A stretch of DNA of 5,543 nt. Origin: JAJKIV01 sp036274195. GTDB taxonomy: Bacteria; Gemmatimonadota; Gemmatimonadetes; Gemmatimonadales; Gemmatimonadaceae. Every line of letters begins with the position of its first letter. Positions within the stretch are counted from its first letter, which is position 1. Below are positions 1-5,543 of the stretch, in pieces. The DNA lies in contig DASUGD010000068.1 in assembly GCA_036274195.1 (NCBI GenBank), positions 1 to 5,543 on the forward strand. The letters are read 5' to 3'. The notes below the pieces were generated by a model. It was given only the letters and a program-made list of their open reading frames with translations, ran no database searches and was not told where the DNA came from. A program made the position numbers and the translations under genes.

Positions 1-1
1 G

Positions 2-1945
2 GCCATCGGCCTGCCCGTGCCGCATGGCGCGGTGGCCGAGTCGGCCGAGCAGGCCGTCGAGCTCGCGCAGGACATTGGGTTTCCGGTGATCCTCAAGCCG
101 CTCGATTTGAGCCACGGCAGAGGGATCTCGCCACGCCTCGCCGACGAGAGCGCGGTCCGCGAAGCCTGGGCGCGCGCGAGCAAGATCTCCGACCGCCTCA
201 TCGTGGAGCAATTCGCCGAGGGCCGCGATCATCGCGTGCTCGTGATCGGAGGAAAGGTCGTTGCCGTGGCCGAGCGGGTGCCCGCGCACGTGCGGGGCGA
301 TGGGGTGCACACGATCCGCGAGCTGATCGACGCCGCCAACCAGGACCCGCGTCGAGGGATCGGGCACACCAAGGTGCTCACGCGCCTCGAGTGCGATGAT
401 GCCGTGGTGGAGTTTCTCGCGCGGTCGGGGCGCACCCTCGCCAGCGTGCCTAACGACGAAGAGCGCGTGGACCTCACGGCCACGGCCAACCTCTCCACCG
501 GCGGGACCTCGATCGACCGCACCGACGAGATTCACCCGAGCAACCTGACCGCCTGCGAGATGGCGGCGGGGGTGGTCGGGCTCGACATCGCGGGGATCGA
601 CGTCATCACGCCGGACATCTCCGTGCCGTTCCGCGAGAACGGCGCCGCCATCATCGAGGTGAACGCCGCGCCCGGCGTTCGCATGCACACGCATCCCACT
701 GAGGGTGAGCCGCGCAACGTCGGCGCACCGGTCATCGACATGCTCTACCCGCCCGGCGCGCCGACGACCATCCCGGTCGTCTCCGTCACGGGCACCAATG
801 GCAAGACGACCACCGTCCGGCTCATCGCGCACATCTTCCGGCACACCGGCAAGACCGTGGGCTTCACCACGACCGACGGCGTCTACTTCAACAACCGGCT
901 CGTCATCGAAGGCGACATGACCGGGCCGTTCAGCGCGAACATCATCCTGTCGAATCCCACGGTGGATGTTGCGGTCCTCGAGACCGCGCGCGGTGGAATC
1001 CTTCGCGCGGGACTCGGGTTCGACGAGTGCGATGTGGGCATCGTGCTGAACGTCAGCGCCGACCATCTCGGGCTCGGTGGCATCAACACGCTCGAGCAGT
1101 TGGCCGAGGTGAAGAGCGTGATCGCGGCCGTGGTGAAGCGAGAGGGTCACGCGGTGCTGAACGCCGACGATCCGCTCGTGCTCGCAATGCGCGAGCGGTC
1201 ACCGGGCGATGTGGTGCTGGTGTCGACGTCACCCGACGAGAACCCGGCGCTGGACGAGCATCTCGCGCAGGCGGGCATCGCGGTGCTCGTGGAGCGCGAC
1301 ACGTTCGTGATTCGCCGCGGCCGCCTGCGCATCCCGATCGCCGCCGCGCACGAAGTGCCGCTCATGATGGGAGGCGCCGCGCGCTTTCAGCGCGGCAACA
1401 TCCTGTCGGCGATTGCCGCGGCGTACGTGCAGGGCATTCGCTACGACGACATCCGCGCGGGTCTGCTGTCGTTCTTCCCTTCCCCGGCGCTCACCCCCGG
1501 GCGTCTCAACCTCATGCGCGTCGCGCGCGGGCGGGTCCTCGTGGACTACGCGCATAACGCGGTGGCCGTGGGCGGCCTCATGGAGCTCGTGTCAGGCATC
1601 GACGCCGCACGACGGATCGGCGTGATTGCCTCGCCGGGGGATCGCCGCGACGAGGACATCCGTGAGCTCGGGCGGCTCGCCGCGCGGCTGGACCACGTGA
1701 TCATCAAGGAAGACAGCGATCTCCGAGGCCGCGAGCCGGGCGAGGTCGCGGGTCTCGTTCGCGAGGGCCTGATCGCCGGCGGCCTCGCCGACGACCAGAT
1801 CGAAGTCGTGGCCGAGGAGCTCGCGGCGGTGGATCGCGGCGTCGCGCTGCTCGAGGATCGGGACATCGTCGTCGTGCTCGCCGACGACGTGCCCGCCGTG
1901 TTGGAGCATCTGCGCGGCCGCTCGCAGCCGGCGGCGGTGTCATGA
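2..1945 (+). CDS. cphA: Cyanophycin synthetase, 5'-truncated by window edge
   Basis: This cytoplasmic enzyme elongates cyanophycin (poly-Asp backbone with Arg side chains) using ATP. The frame is open to the left edge, so the true start lies outside; the GTG at 17 is internal. Compared with a usual CphA of about 870-900 residues, roughly the first 220 are missing from view. Visible in order: the ATP-grasp part (to about base 770) with KPLDLSHGRG at 95-124, DPRRGIGH at 344-367, NLSTGGT at 488-508 and the metal-binding IIEVNAAPG at 650-676. The Mur-ligase-like part follows, with P-loop GTNGKTTT at 791-814, LETARGGILR at 977-1006, ADHLGLGG at 1058-1081, LNADDP at 1157-1174, DYAHN at 1544-1558 and GDRRDED at 1637-1657. 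Both catalytic modules look intact, which by family knowledge suggests a CphA1-type enzyme (Asp added by ATP-grasp, Arg by the Mur domain) rather than CphA2. Its stop overlaps the next start as ATGA, suggesting translational coupling. Whether it has its own N-domain cannot be seen. Confidence 0.95.
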   Translation, partial: AIGLPVPHGAVAESAEQAVELAQDIGFPVILKPLDLSHGRGISPRLADESAVREAWARASKISDRLIVEQFAEGRDHRVLVIGGKVVAVAERVPAHVRGDGVHTIRELIDAANQDPRRGIGHTKVLTRLECDDAVVEFLARSGRTLASVPNDEERVDLTATANLSTGGTSIDRTDEIHPSNLTACEMAAGVVGLDIAGIDVITPDISVPFRENGAAIIEVNAAPGVRMHTHPTEGEPRNVGAPVIDMLYPPGAPTTIPVVSVTGTNGKTTTVRLIAHIFRHTGKTVGFTTTDGVYFNNRLVIEGDMTGPFSANIILSNPTVDVAVLETARGGILRAGLGFDECDVGIVLNVSADHLGLGGINTLEQLAEVKSVIAAVVKREGHAVLNADDPLVLAMRERSPGDVVLVSTSPDENPALDEHLAQAGIAVLVERDTFVIRRGRLRIPIAAAHEVPLMMGGAARFQRGNILSAIAAAYVQGIRYDDIRAGLLSFFPSPALTPGRLNLMRVARGRVLVDYAHNAVAVGGLMELVSGIDAARRIGVIASPGDRRDEDIRELGRLAARLDHVIIKEDSDLRGREPGEVAGLVREGLIAGGLADDQIEVVAEELAAVDRGVALLEDRDIVVVLADDVPAVLEHLRGRSQPAAVS

Positions 1946-3042
1946 CGGCTCAGGAAGTCCTGTCGCGTCCCGATCCGGCGCTGGAGATCCGGATGACGAC
2001 GCTGCACGCGACGCGCGCGGCGAACTACTGGTCGCGCGAGCCCGTCACGCGAATGGACGTTCTGGTCGGCGCGTACGAGCACATCTCGTCGGCGCAGGTG
2101 CCTGGCGTCACGGCGTCGCTCATCGCTGCCATGCCGGGCCTCGTGGAACACCGCTGCAGCATCGGCGAGCGTGGCGGGTTCATCGCGCGGCTCCGGCGCG
2201 GGACATACGCGCCACACATCATCGAGCACGTCGCGCTCGAGCTGCAAGGGTTGATCGGCCACGACGTGGGCTATGGACGCACGCGTGGCGGCGATGTCCC
2301 CGGCGAATACACGATCGTGTTCGAGCACGTGCACGAGGGCGTTGGTGTCCGGGCGGCGGCCCTAGCGCTCGACGTCGTCCAGCGAGCGTTCGCGGGCACG
2401 CTGGATTCCGTCGAGCTCGCGGTCGCCGAGCTGAGGGCGCTCGCCGCGCTGCCACGCGCCGCGCCGCTCCGTTCGCGCGTGCTCTGCGGGATCACCGGCG
2501 GGGCGCTTCGCGGCGAGACGCGCGCCGAACTGCAACGGCTCGGGTTTGGGAGTGAGGATGATCTGGTCGTGGACGTGGCGCCCGGATACATCCTTCAGGC
2601 AGGTCTCCCGTACTCGCACTCGGATGCGGCCATCGTGCTCGACGACCAACCGACCGATGTTCCCGATCGATATCGCGACCCCGAGCGCGCCGCGCGACTC
2701 GTATCGGTCGTCGGCGACGCCGTGAACCCGGGCGGGTTCGTCGTCGCGCCGGCCCGCGCGTGGGACGTGCAGGACCGCGCGCGGGATGCCGGCTGTCGTG
2801 TCGCCGTCTTCGCGGCCGATGACCGGATCTCGACGAAGGACAAGAAGGTCGCGGGCGCGGCGGCGTGGGTGTGCGACGGGCGGGTAGTGATCGAGCACGG
2901 CGACGCTCTCCTGGAGCGCGGCGCCCTTCGCGAAGACACGCCGGCCGCGGCGCAGGTCGCTGCCGCGTTATGCGCGTTCGGGCTCGCGGAAGTCGGTCCG
3001 CGCGACGCCGCAGGCAGCGCGACGATTCGTGGCGTCGCGTAG
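1942..3042 (+). CDS. CphA N-domain protein with degenerate Mur-ligase remnant
   Basis: This 366-residue protein is encoded directly after cphA. Residues about 16-170 match the cyanophycin synthetase N-terminal domain: NYWS 28-31, EHRCSIGERGGF 69-80, HIIEHVALELQ 92-102, VGYGRTR 109-115 and PGEYTIVFEH 120-129. No ATP-grasp domain follows. Residues about 178-350 instead align with the Mur-like central domain of the neighbouring CphA: VDVA, then GYILQAGL for GGILRAGL, then DAAIVL for DVGIVL, with spacing kept through the SV and VAVF segments. The GKTT P-loop, the DHLGLGG and NADDP motifs and the whole DYAHN-bearing C-terminal domain are missing, so ligase activity is unlikely. The frame is clean and coupled to cphA by ATGA, arguing for a maintained gene rather than decay. 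The start at 1942 is chosen for that coupling; ATG 1993 (residue 18), with GGAG at 1983-1986 six bases upstream, is a real alternative. It may be a degenerate second synthetase (CphA') or a trans-acting partner; its function is inferred. Confidence 0.85.
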   Translation: MTAQEVLSRPDPALEIRMTTLHATRAANYWSREPVTRMDVLVGAYEHISSAQVPGVTASLIAAMPGLVEHRCSIGERGGFIARLRRGTYAPHIIEHVALELQGLIGHDVGYGRTRGGDVPGEYTIVFEHVHEGVGVRAAALALDVVQRAFAGTLDSVELAVAELRALAALPRAAPLRSRVLCGITGGALRGETRAELQRLGFGSEDDLVVDVAPGYILQAGLPYSHSDAAIVLDDQPTDVPDRYRDPERAARLVSVVGDAVNPGGFVVAPARAWDVQDRARDAGCRVAVFAADDRISTKDKKVAGAAAWVCDGRVVIEHGDALLERGALREDTPAAAQVAAALCAFGLAEVGPRDAAGSATIRGVA

Positions 3043-3943
3043 CGAGCGGGGCGACGGGCGTCGCGGGCGGAGGCCGCCCACCAGTGGCACGGTGCGCCGC
3101 AAACCCGCCGACGGTGCGCGCGGGGCACTGGTGCTCATCGGCGGTGCCTGCACCCCGGAGGGTGAAGCGTTAGGCGCCTTCATCCGTCTGGCCGGCGCCG
3201 ATGGCGGGGCGCCGATCGTCGGCCTCACGACGGCGTCGAGCAATCCCGAGAGAGCGGCTGCGGCCTGGCGGCGAGACTTCCGGGCTGCCGGCGTCGCCCA
3301 TGTCGATATCCCGATCGTGGACGGCCGCGACAAGGCGAACGACCCCGCCATCGCCGCGAGCGTGCGCGGCGCGACCGGCATCTTCCTCGGCGGCGGCGAT
3401 CAGGTGCACCTCATCGCCACGCTGAGTGGCACGCTGGTCGGCGCGGCGGTTCGCGACGCGTTCGTCGCCGGCGCGGTGGTGTGCGGCACCAGCGCGGGCG
3501 CCGCGGCGCTGACCGAGACGACGCTCGCCGGCGGCGAGGTGGACGAGGATGGCAACGAGGTGGAGATGTACATTGGCCCGGGCCTTGGCCTGCTCTGCTA
3601 CGGTGCGCTGATCGATACGCACTTCGCGCAGCGGCGTCGACTGCAGCGGCTCTTCGTGGCGATCGCGGGCTATCCGCAACTCCTCGGCCTCGGGATCGAC
3701 GAGGACACGGGGCTCGTGGTGCACGGGTCGATCGGGGAGGTGGTCGGCAAGGGTGGCGTGACGTTCGTGGATGGGCGAGACACGGTGCGGTTCGACAACG
3801 CGAGCACGGTGACGAAGGGTGGCGAGCTGACGTTGAGCCACCTGCGCGTGGGACTGGTGGGGACCGGGCAGCGGTTCGATCTGGAAGCGAGAGAGCTCGA
3901 GGTGCTGGCGCCGTTAGGCAGCACGTCGAGGGATGGGGGATGA
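3029..3943 (+). CDS. cphB: Cyanophycinase (peptidase family S51)
   Basis: This intracellular serine hydrolase cuts cyanophycin into beta-Asp-Arg dipeptides, the first step of reserve mobilisation. The 304-residue product shows LVLIGG 34-39, GGGDQ 121-125, the nucleophile elbow GTSAGA 153-158 (Ser155), DTHF 196-199 (His198) and GIDEDT 222-227. Ser-His-Glu spacing (155/198/225) fits the Ser/His/Glu triad I recall for Synechocystis CphB. There is no signal peptide or membrane segment, so it is the cytoplasmic type rather than secreted CphE. It is about 30 residues longer than typical CphB (around 271) because of an Arg-rich N-terminus (residues 1-31) before the first core strand. The GTG start at 3029 overlaps the previous gene by 14 bases and lacks a good Shine-Dalgarno; GTG 3092 (residue 22) is an alternative. 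The last codons (RDGG) and the stop fall inside a GGGATGR heptad array. It is probably co-transcribed with the two genes before it. Confidence 0.93.
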   Translation: MASRSERGDGRRGRRPPTSGTVRRKPADGARGALVLIGGACTPEGEALGAFIRLAGADGGAPIVGLTTASSNPERAAAAWRRDFRAAGVAHVDIPIVDGRDKANDPAIAASVRGATGIFLGGGDQVHLIATLSGTLVGAAVRDAFVAGAVVCGTSAGAAALTETTLAGGEVDEDGNEVEMYIGPGLGLLCYGALIDTHFAQRRRLQRLFVAIAGYPQLLGLGIDEDTGLVVHGSIGEVVGKGGVTFVDGRDTVRFDNASTVTKGGELTLSHLRVGLVGTGQRFDLEARELEVLAPLGSTSRDGG

Positions 3944-3974
3944 GGGATGGGGGATGGGGGATGAGGGATGGGGG
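3930..3974 (+). repeat. GGGATGR heptad array 1 (6 units + GGG)
   Basis: Six tandem heptads run GGGATGG, GGGATGA, GGGATGG, GGGATGG, GGGATGA, GGGATGG and end with an extra GGG. The array starts inside the cphB coding region and supplies its TGA stop (3941-3943). Regular GGG runs spaced by four bases also fit a G-quadruplex pattern on the plus strand. Confidence 0.95.
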
Positions 3975-4024
3975 TTTCCGCCTTTAACCCTCATCCCTCA
4001 TCCCTCATCCCTCATCCCTCATCC
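3937..4024. terminator. Long hairpin between convergent genes, possible bidirectional terminator
   Basis: Heptad array 1 (3937-3974) can pair with array 2 (3988-4024) around a 13-base loop, TTTCCGCCTTTAA at 3975-3987. Every GGGATGG unit opposes CCCTCAT, so its odd base forms a G-U pair in plus-strand RNA, giving an almost unbroken stem of about 37 pairs. It sits at the junction of two convergent genes and covers both stop codons. No clear U-tract follows on either strand, so classic intrinsic termination is not certain; it may instead act as an mRNA 3' stabiliser or transcription block. Confidence 0.5.
3988..4024 (-). repeat. GGGATGA heptad array 2, inverted (5 units)
   Basis: Five exact CCCTCAT units on the plus strand (ATGAGGG on the minus strand) run from 3988 to 4022 and are followed by CC. 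It is inverted relative to array 1, 13 bases away, and touches the TAG stop (4026-4024) of the minus-strand amylase gene. On the minus strand the GGG runs separated by ATGA form a canonical G-quadruplex motif. Confidence 0.95.
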
Positions 4025-5439
4025 TACCTTACGAACACCCGGTACCCGTTCGCGGGAATCTCTATTCGTCCCGAATCACCTAACGTAACAGTCGTCTTGC
4101 GGAACCAGTCTCGATACGCCCCAGAGCGCGTTAGGCGCCGGTAGGTGACCGCCGCAGGCCTGCTGTCGAAGTTCACCGCGACGACCACGGTGTTCGTATC
4201 CCGCGACCGCGAGAACGCGTAGACCGCCTTGCCGCCCGTCGTCTCGAGCTTCGTCTGACGCCCACCCCAGGGGCCGTTCGCGAGCGACGGCTGCGTGTGC
4301 TTGAGATCGAACACCGACCGATAGAACTCGGCCAGCGACGGGCCGCGCCAGTCGATCGTGTCTTTCTCGAAGAACCGGAGGCGCTTCTTCATGCTGACCT
4401 CCTGACCGCTGTAGAGCAGCGGCATCGAGCCCTCCGCCGTCGCGCTGAGGACATACGCCGGCTTGTGGTTCGCGCCCATCCGCTCGAACTCCGACCCGTT
4501 CCAACTGTTCTCATCGTGGTTGGTGGTGAAGTACATGCGATAGGCACCCGGCCCATAGAGCGTGTCGTTCTTCGCGAAGTACGCGTCGAGGGCTGACACG
4601 CGCTGCTTTCCCTGCGCGATCGCGTTCAGCAGATGGTGGAGCTCCCACCCATACGTCATGTCGAACGCCGCGTGAATCCCGGGGTCTTCCGCTTCCGCGA
4701 GGAAGAACAGGTCGGGGTGGACGGCGTCGAGCGCTGCTCGCGCCTGAACCCAGAAATCCGTCGGGACGCCGCCCGCGACGTCGCAGCGGAACCCGTCGAT
4801 GCCCGTCGAGTCTACCCACCACTTCATCTCGCCGATCATCGCCTGGCGCAGCGCGGGGTTCGTGTACTGCAGCTCGGCCACGTCGGTCCAGTCGGTTTCG
4901 TGGCCTTCGTTGTCGCGCGCGTTCATGAGCGAGCCGTCGGGTTTTCGCTCGTAGAAGTCCGGATGCGCGGCGACCCATTCGTGGTCGAAGGCGGTGTGGT
5001 TCGCCACCCAGTCGAGAATGACCTTGAGCCCCTTGCTGTGTGCCGCGTCGACGACGGCCTTGAAGTCGGCAAGCGTCCCGAACTCCGGGTTCACGGCCGT
5101 ATAGTCGGAGATCGCATAGTAGCTGCCGAGCTTGCCCTTCCGGTTCTTCATCCCGATGGGCTGCACCGGCATGAGCCACAGGATGTCCACGCCTAACGCC
5201 TCGAGGCGGGGGATGTGCGAGCGGAGCGCCGCCAGCGTCCCTTCCGGCGTGTACTGCCTGACGTTCACCTCGTAGATCACCGCGTTCTTCGACCACGCCG
5301 GATGGAACGACGGGTCCGTGCTGGGCTTCGTCGCAACCGCCGCGGTCGCGACGGCGGTGTCGGTAGTCGCGGTCTTCGCGCGCGGGCTACAGGCGAGAAT
5401 CGCGAGGGCGGCGGTCACGGGCGGGATAGCGGTGCGCAT
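4024..5439 (-). CDS. Lipid-anchored GH13 alpha-amylase-family glycoside hydrolase
   Basis: The 471-residue product is a retaining alpha-glucan hydrolase of family GH13, probably acting on starch, glycogen or maltodextrins outside the cytoplasm. All conserved regions are visible: I, DWVANH 143-148; II, GFRCDVA 216-222 with nucleophile Asp220; III, FLAEAE 246-251 with acid/base Glu249; IV, TTNHDEN 305-311 with Asp309. The barrel spans about 50-385 and is followed by a beta-rich C-terminal domain ending in NGYRVFV. The N-terminus is a short signal peptide with lipobox ILAC (Cys17) and Ser at +2, suggesting an outer-membrane lipoprotein, then an Ala/Thr-rich tether (about 22-42). I chose ATG 5439: it gives the signal peptide directly, while the extension to TTG 5532 would translate the heptad repeat into Pro/Ser/His/Ile-rich sequence. 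No Shine-Dalgarno precedes it; CCCCCAGAA does. The exact substrate cannot be told. It converges on cphB, so it is not in that operon. Confidence 0.9.
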   Translation of the reverse strand: MRTAIPPVTAALAILACSPRAKTATTDTAVATAAVATKPSTDPSFHPAWSKNAVIYEVNVRQYTPEGTLAALRSHIPRLEALGVDILWLMPVQPIGMKNRKGKLGSYYAISDYTAVNPEFGTLADFKAVVDAAHSKGLKVILDWVANHTAFDHEWVAAHPDFYERKPDGSLMNARDNEGHETDWTDVAELQYTNPALRQAMIGEMKWWVDSTGIDGFRCDVAGGVPTDFWVQARAALDAVHPDLFFLAEAEDPGIHAAFDMTYGWELHHLLNAIAQGKQRVSALDAYFAKNDTLYGPGAYRMYFTTNHDENSWNGSEFERMGANHKPAYVLSATAEGSMPLLYSGQEVSMKKRLRFFEKDTIDWRGPSLAEFYRSVFDLKHTQPSLANGPWGGRQTKLETTGGKAVYAFSRSRDTNTVVVAVNFDSRPAAVTYRRLTRSGAYRDWFRKTTVTLGDSGRIEIPANGYRVFVR

Positions 5440-5445
5440 TTCTGG

Positions 5446-5490
5446 GGGATGGGGGATGGGGGATGAGGGATGAGGGATGAGGGATGAGGG
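5446..5490 (+). repeat. GGGATGR heptad array 3 (6 units + GGG), 5' of amylase gene
   Basis: Two GGGATGG units then four GGGATGA units and a final GGG. It starts seven bases upstream of the amylase ATG (5439), so the amylase mRNA leader would be a C-rich CCCTCAT/CCCCCAT tract. It has the same family, unit count and length as array 1, in the same plus-strand orientation, and is inverted relative to array 2. It is also a canonical G-quadruplex motif on the strand that templates the amylase mRNA. Confidence 0.95.
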
Positions 5491-5505
5491 TAAGATGCGA
5501 ATACT

Positions 5506-5542
5506 CTCGGGATGCCGCTCTCCATGAGCCAAGCATCCCGAG
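5506..5542. repeat. 10-bp perfect inverted repeat at right edge
   Basis: CTCGGGATGC at 5506-5515 is exactly complementary to GCATCCCGAG at 5533-5542, with a 17-base spacer. It lies about 65-100 bases upstream of the amylase start. It could be an operator, a terminator for a gene beyond the edge (no T-tract is seen within the window) or part of a repeat family. Its core, GGGATG, is shared with the heptad arrays. Confidence 0.7.
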
Positions 5543-5543
5543 G

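Noticed and set aside
1546..2334. Long minus-strand reading frame (262 codons) across the cphA end and next gene
   Set aside because: It is antisense to two well-supported genes, shows no recognisable domain and has Arg/Ser/Ala-rich composition typical of shadow frames in GC-rich DNA.
1942..3042. Calling the middle gene a pseudogene of cphA
   Set aside because: It has an uninterrupted frame, a well-kept N-domain and a stop/start overlap with cphA, which point to a maintained protein despite the lost catalytic motifs.
3170..3841. Minus-strand frame (223 codons) antisense to cphB
   Set aside because: It is His/Arg/Ala-rich with no motif and mirrors the conserved cyanophycinase coding strand.
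3930..4024. CRISPR array
   Set aside because: The units are contiguous 7-mers without spacers and no cas gene is present; it is a tandem microsatellite-like repeat.
4633..5196. Plus-strand frame (187 codons) antisense to the amylase
   Set aside because: The opposite strand encodes all GH13 catalytic regions here; this frame has no start context or recognised domain.
3930..5490. Insertion sequence with terminal inverted repeats around the amylase
   Set aside because: No transposase or target-site duplication is visible, and the enclosed gene is a metabolic enzyme; only a looser repeat-bracketed relation is supported.
5440..5532. N-terminal extension of the amylase to TTG 5532
   Set aside because: It would translate the heptad array and place a signal peptide internally. 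ATG 5439 gives a normal lipoprotein signal at the N-terminus.
5491..5532. Candidate -35/-10 promoter for the amylase (TTGGCT, TATTCG on the minus strand)
   Set aside because: The spacing is 23 bases and both boxes match poorly, so I do not call a promoter.

Overview
This window comes from a high-GC bacterium and holds two blocks. The first is a tightly packed plus-strand cluster for cyanophycin metabolism (bases 2-3943). The second is a minus-strand gene for a lipid-anchored GH13 alpha-amylase-family enzyme (4024-5439) that converges on it. The G/C-biased codons and the lipoprotein signal suggest a Gram-negative-type organism. Gemmatimonadota is my best guess, but nothing in the window proves it.

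Layout: (1) 2-1945, the 3' part of a cyanophycin synthetase gene (cphA), cut by the left window edge inside the ATP-grasp domain. It has a complete, intact Mur-ligase half. (2) 1942-3042, joined to cphA by an ATGA stop/start overlap. This 366-residue protein carries a full CphA N-terminal domain followed directly by a degenerate remnant of a CphA Mur-ligase central domain. It has no ATP-grasp domain, no P-loop and no Mur C-terminal domain. (3) 3029-3943, overlapping the previous gene by 14 bases: a cytoplasmic cyanophycinase (cphB). (4) 3930-4024, two opposed arrays of a GGGATGR heptad that form a very long hairpin between the convergent genes. (5) 4024-5439, the minus-strand GH13 lipoprotein. 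(6) 5446-5490, a third heptad array directly 5' of the amylase gene, and at 5506-5542 a 10-bp perfect inverted repeat at the right edge.

How the genes work together: CphA builds the multi-L-arginyl-poly-L-aspartate storage polymer, using ATP to add Asp (ATP-grasp) and Arg (Mur-like domain). CphB hydrolyses it to beta-Asp-Arg dipeptides. The middle protein is the unusual member. It keeps the N-domain, including an HxxEH motif, while its Mur part has lost the catalytic elements. It may therefore act as a polymer-binding, primer-generating or regulatory partner of CphA. The amylase is transcribed towards the cluster and has no visible metabolic link beyond carbon and nitrogen storage polymers.

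Two patterns cross gene borders. Heptad arrays bracket the amylase gene, and the octamer CGTTAGGC occurs five times (a sixth site differs at one base), which is far more often than this base composition should give. No tRNA, rRNA, CRISPR array or insertion sequence was seen, and no gene-free stretch exceeds 300 bases.
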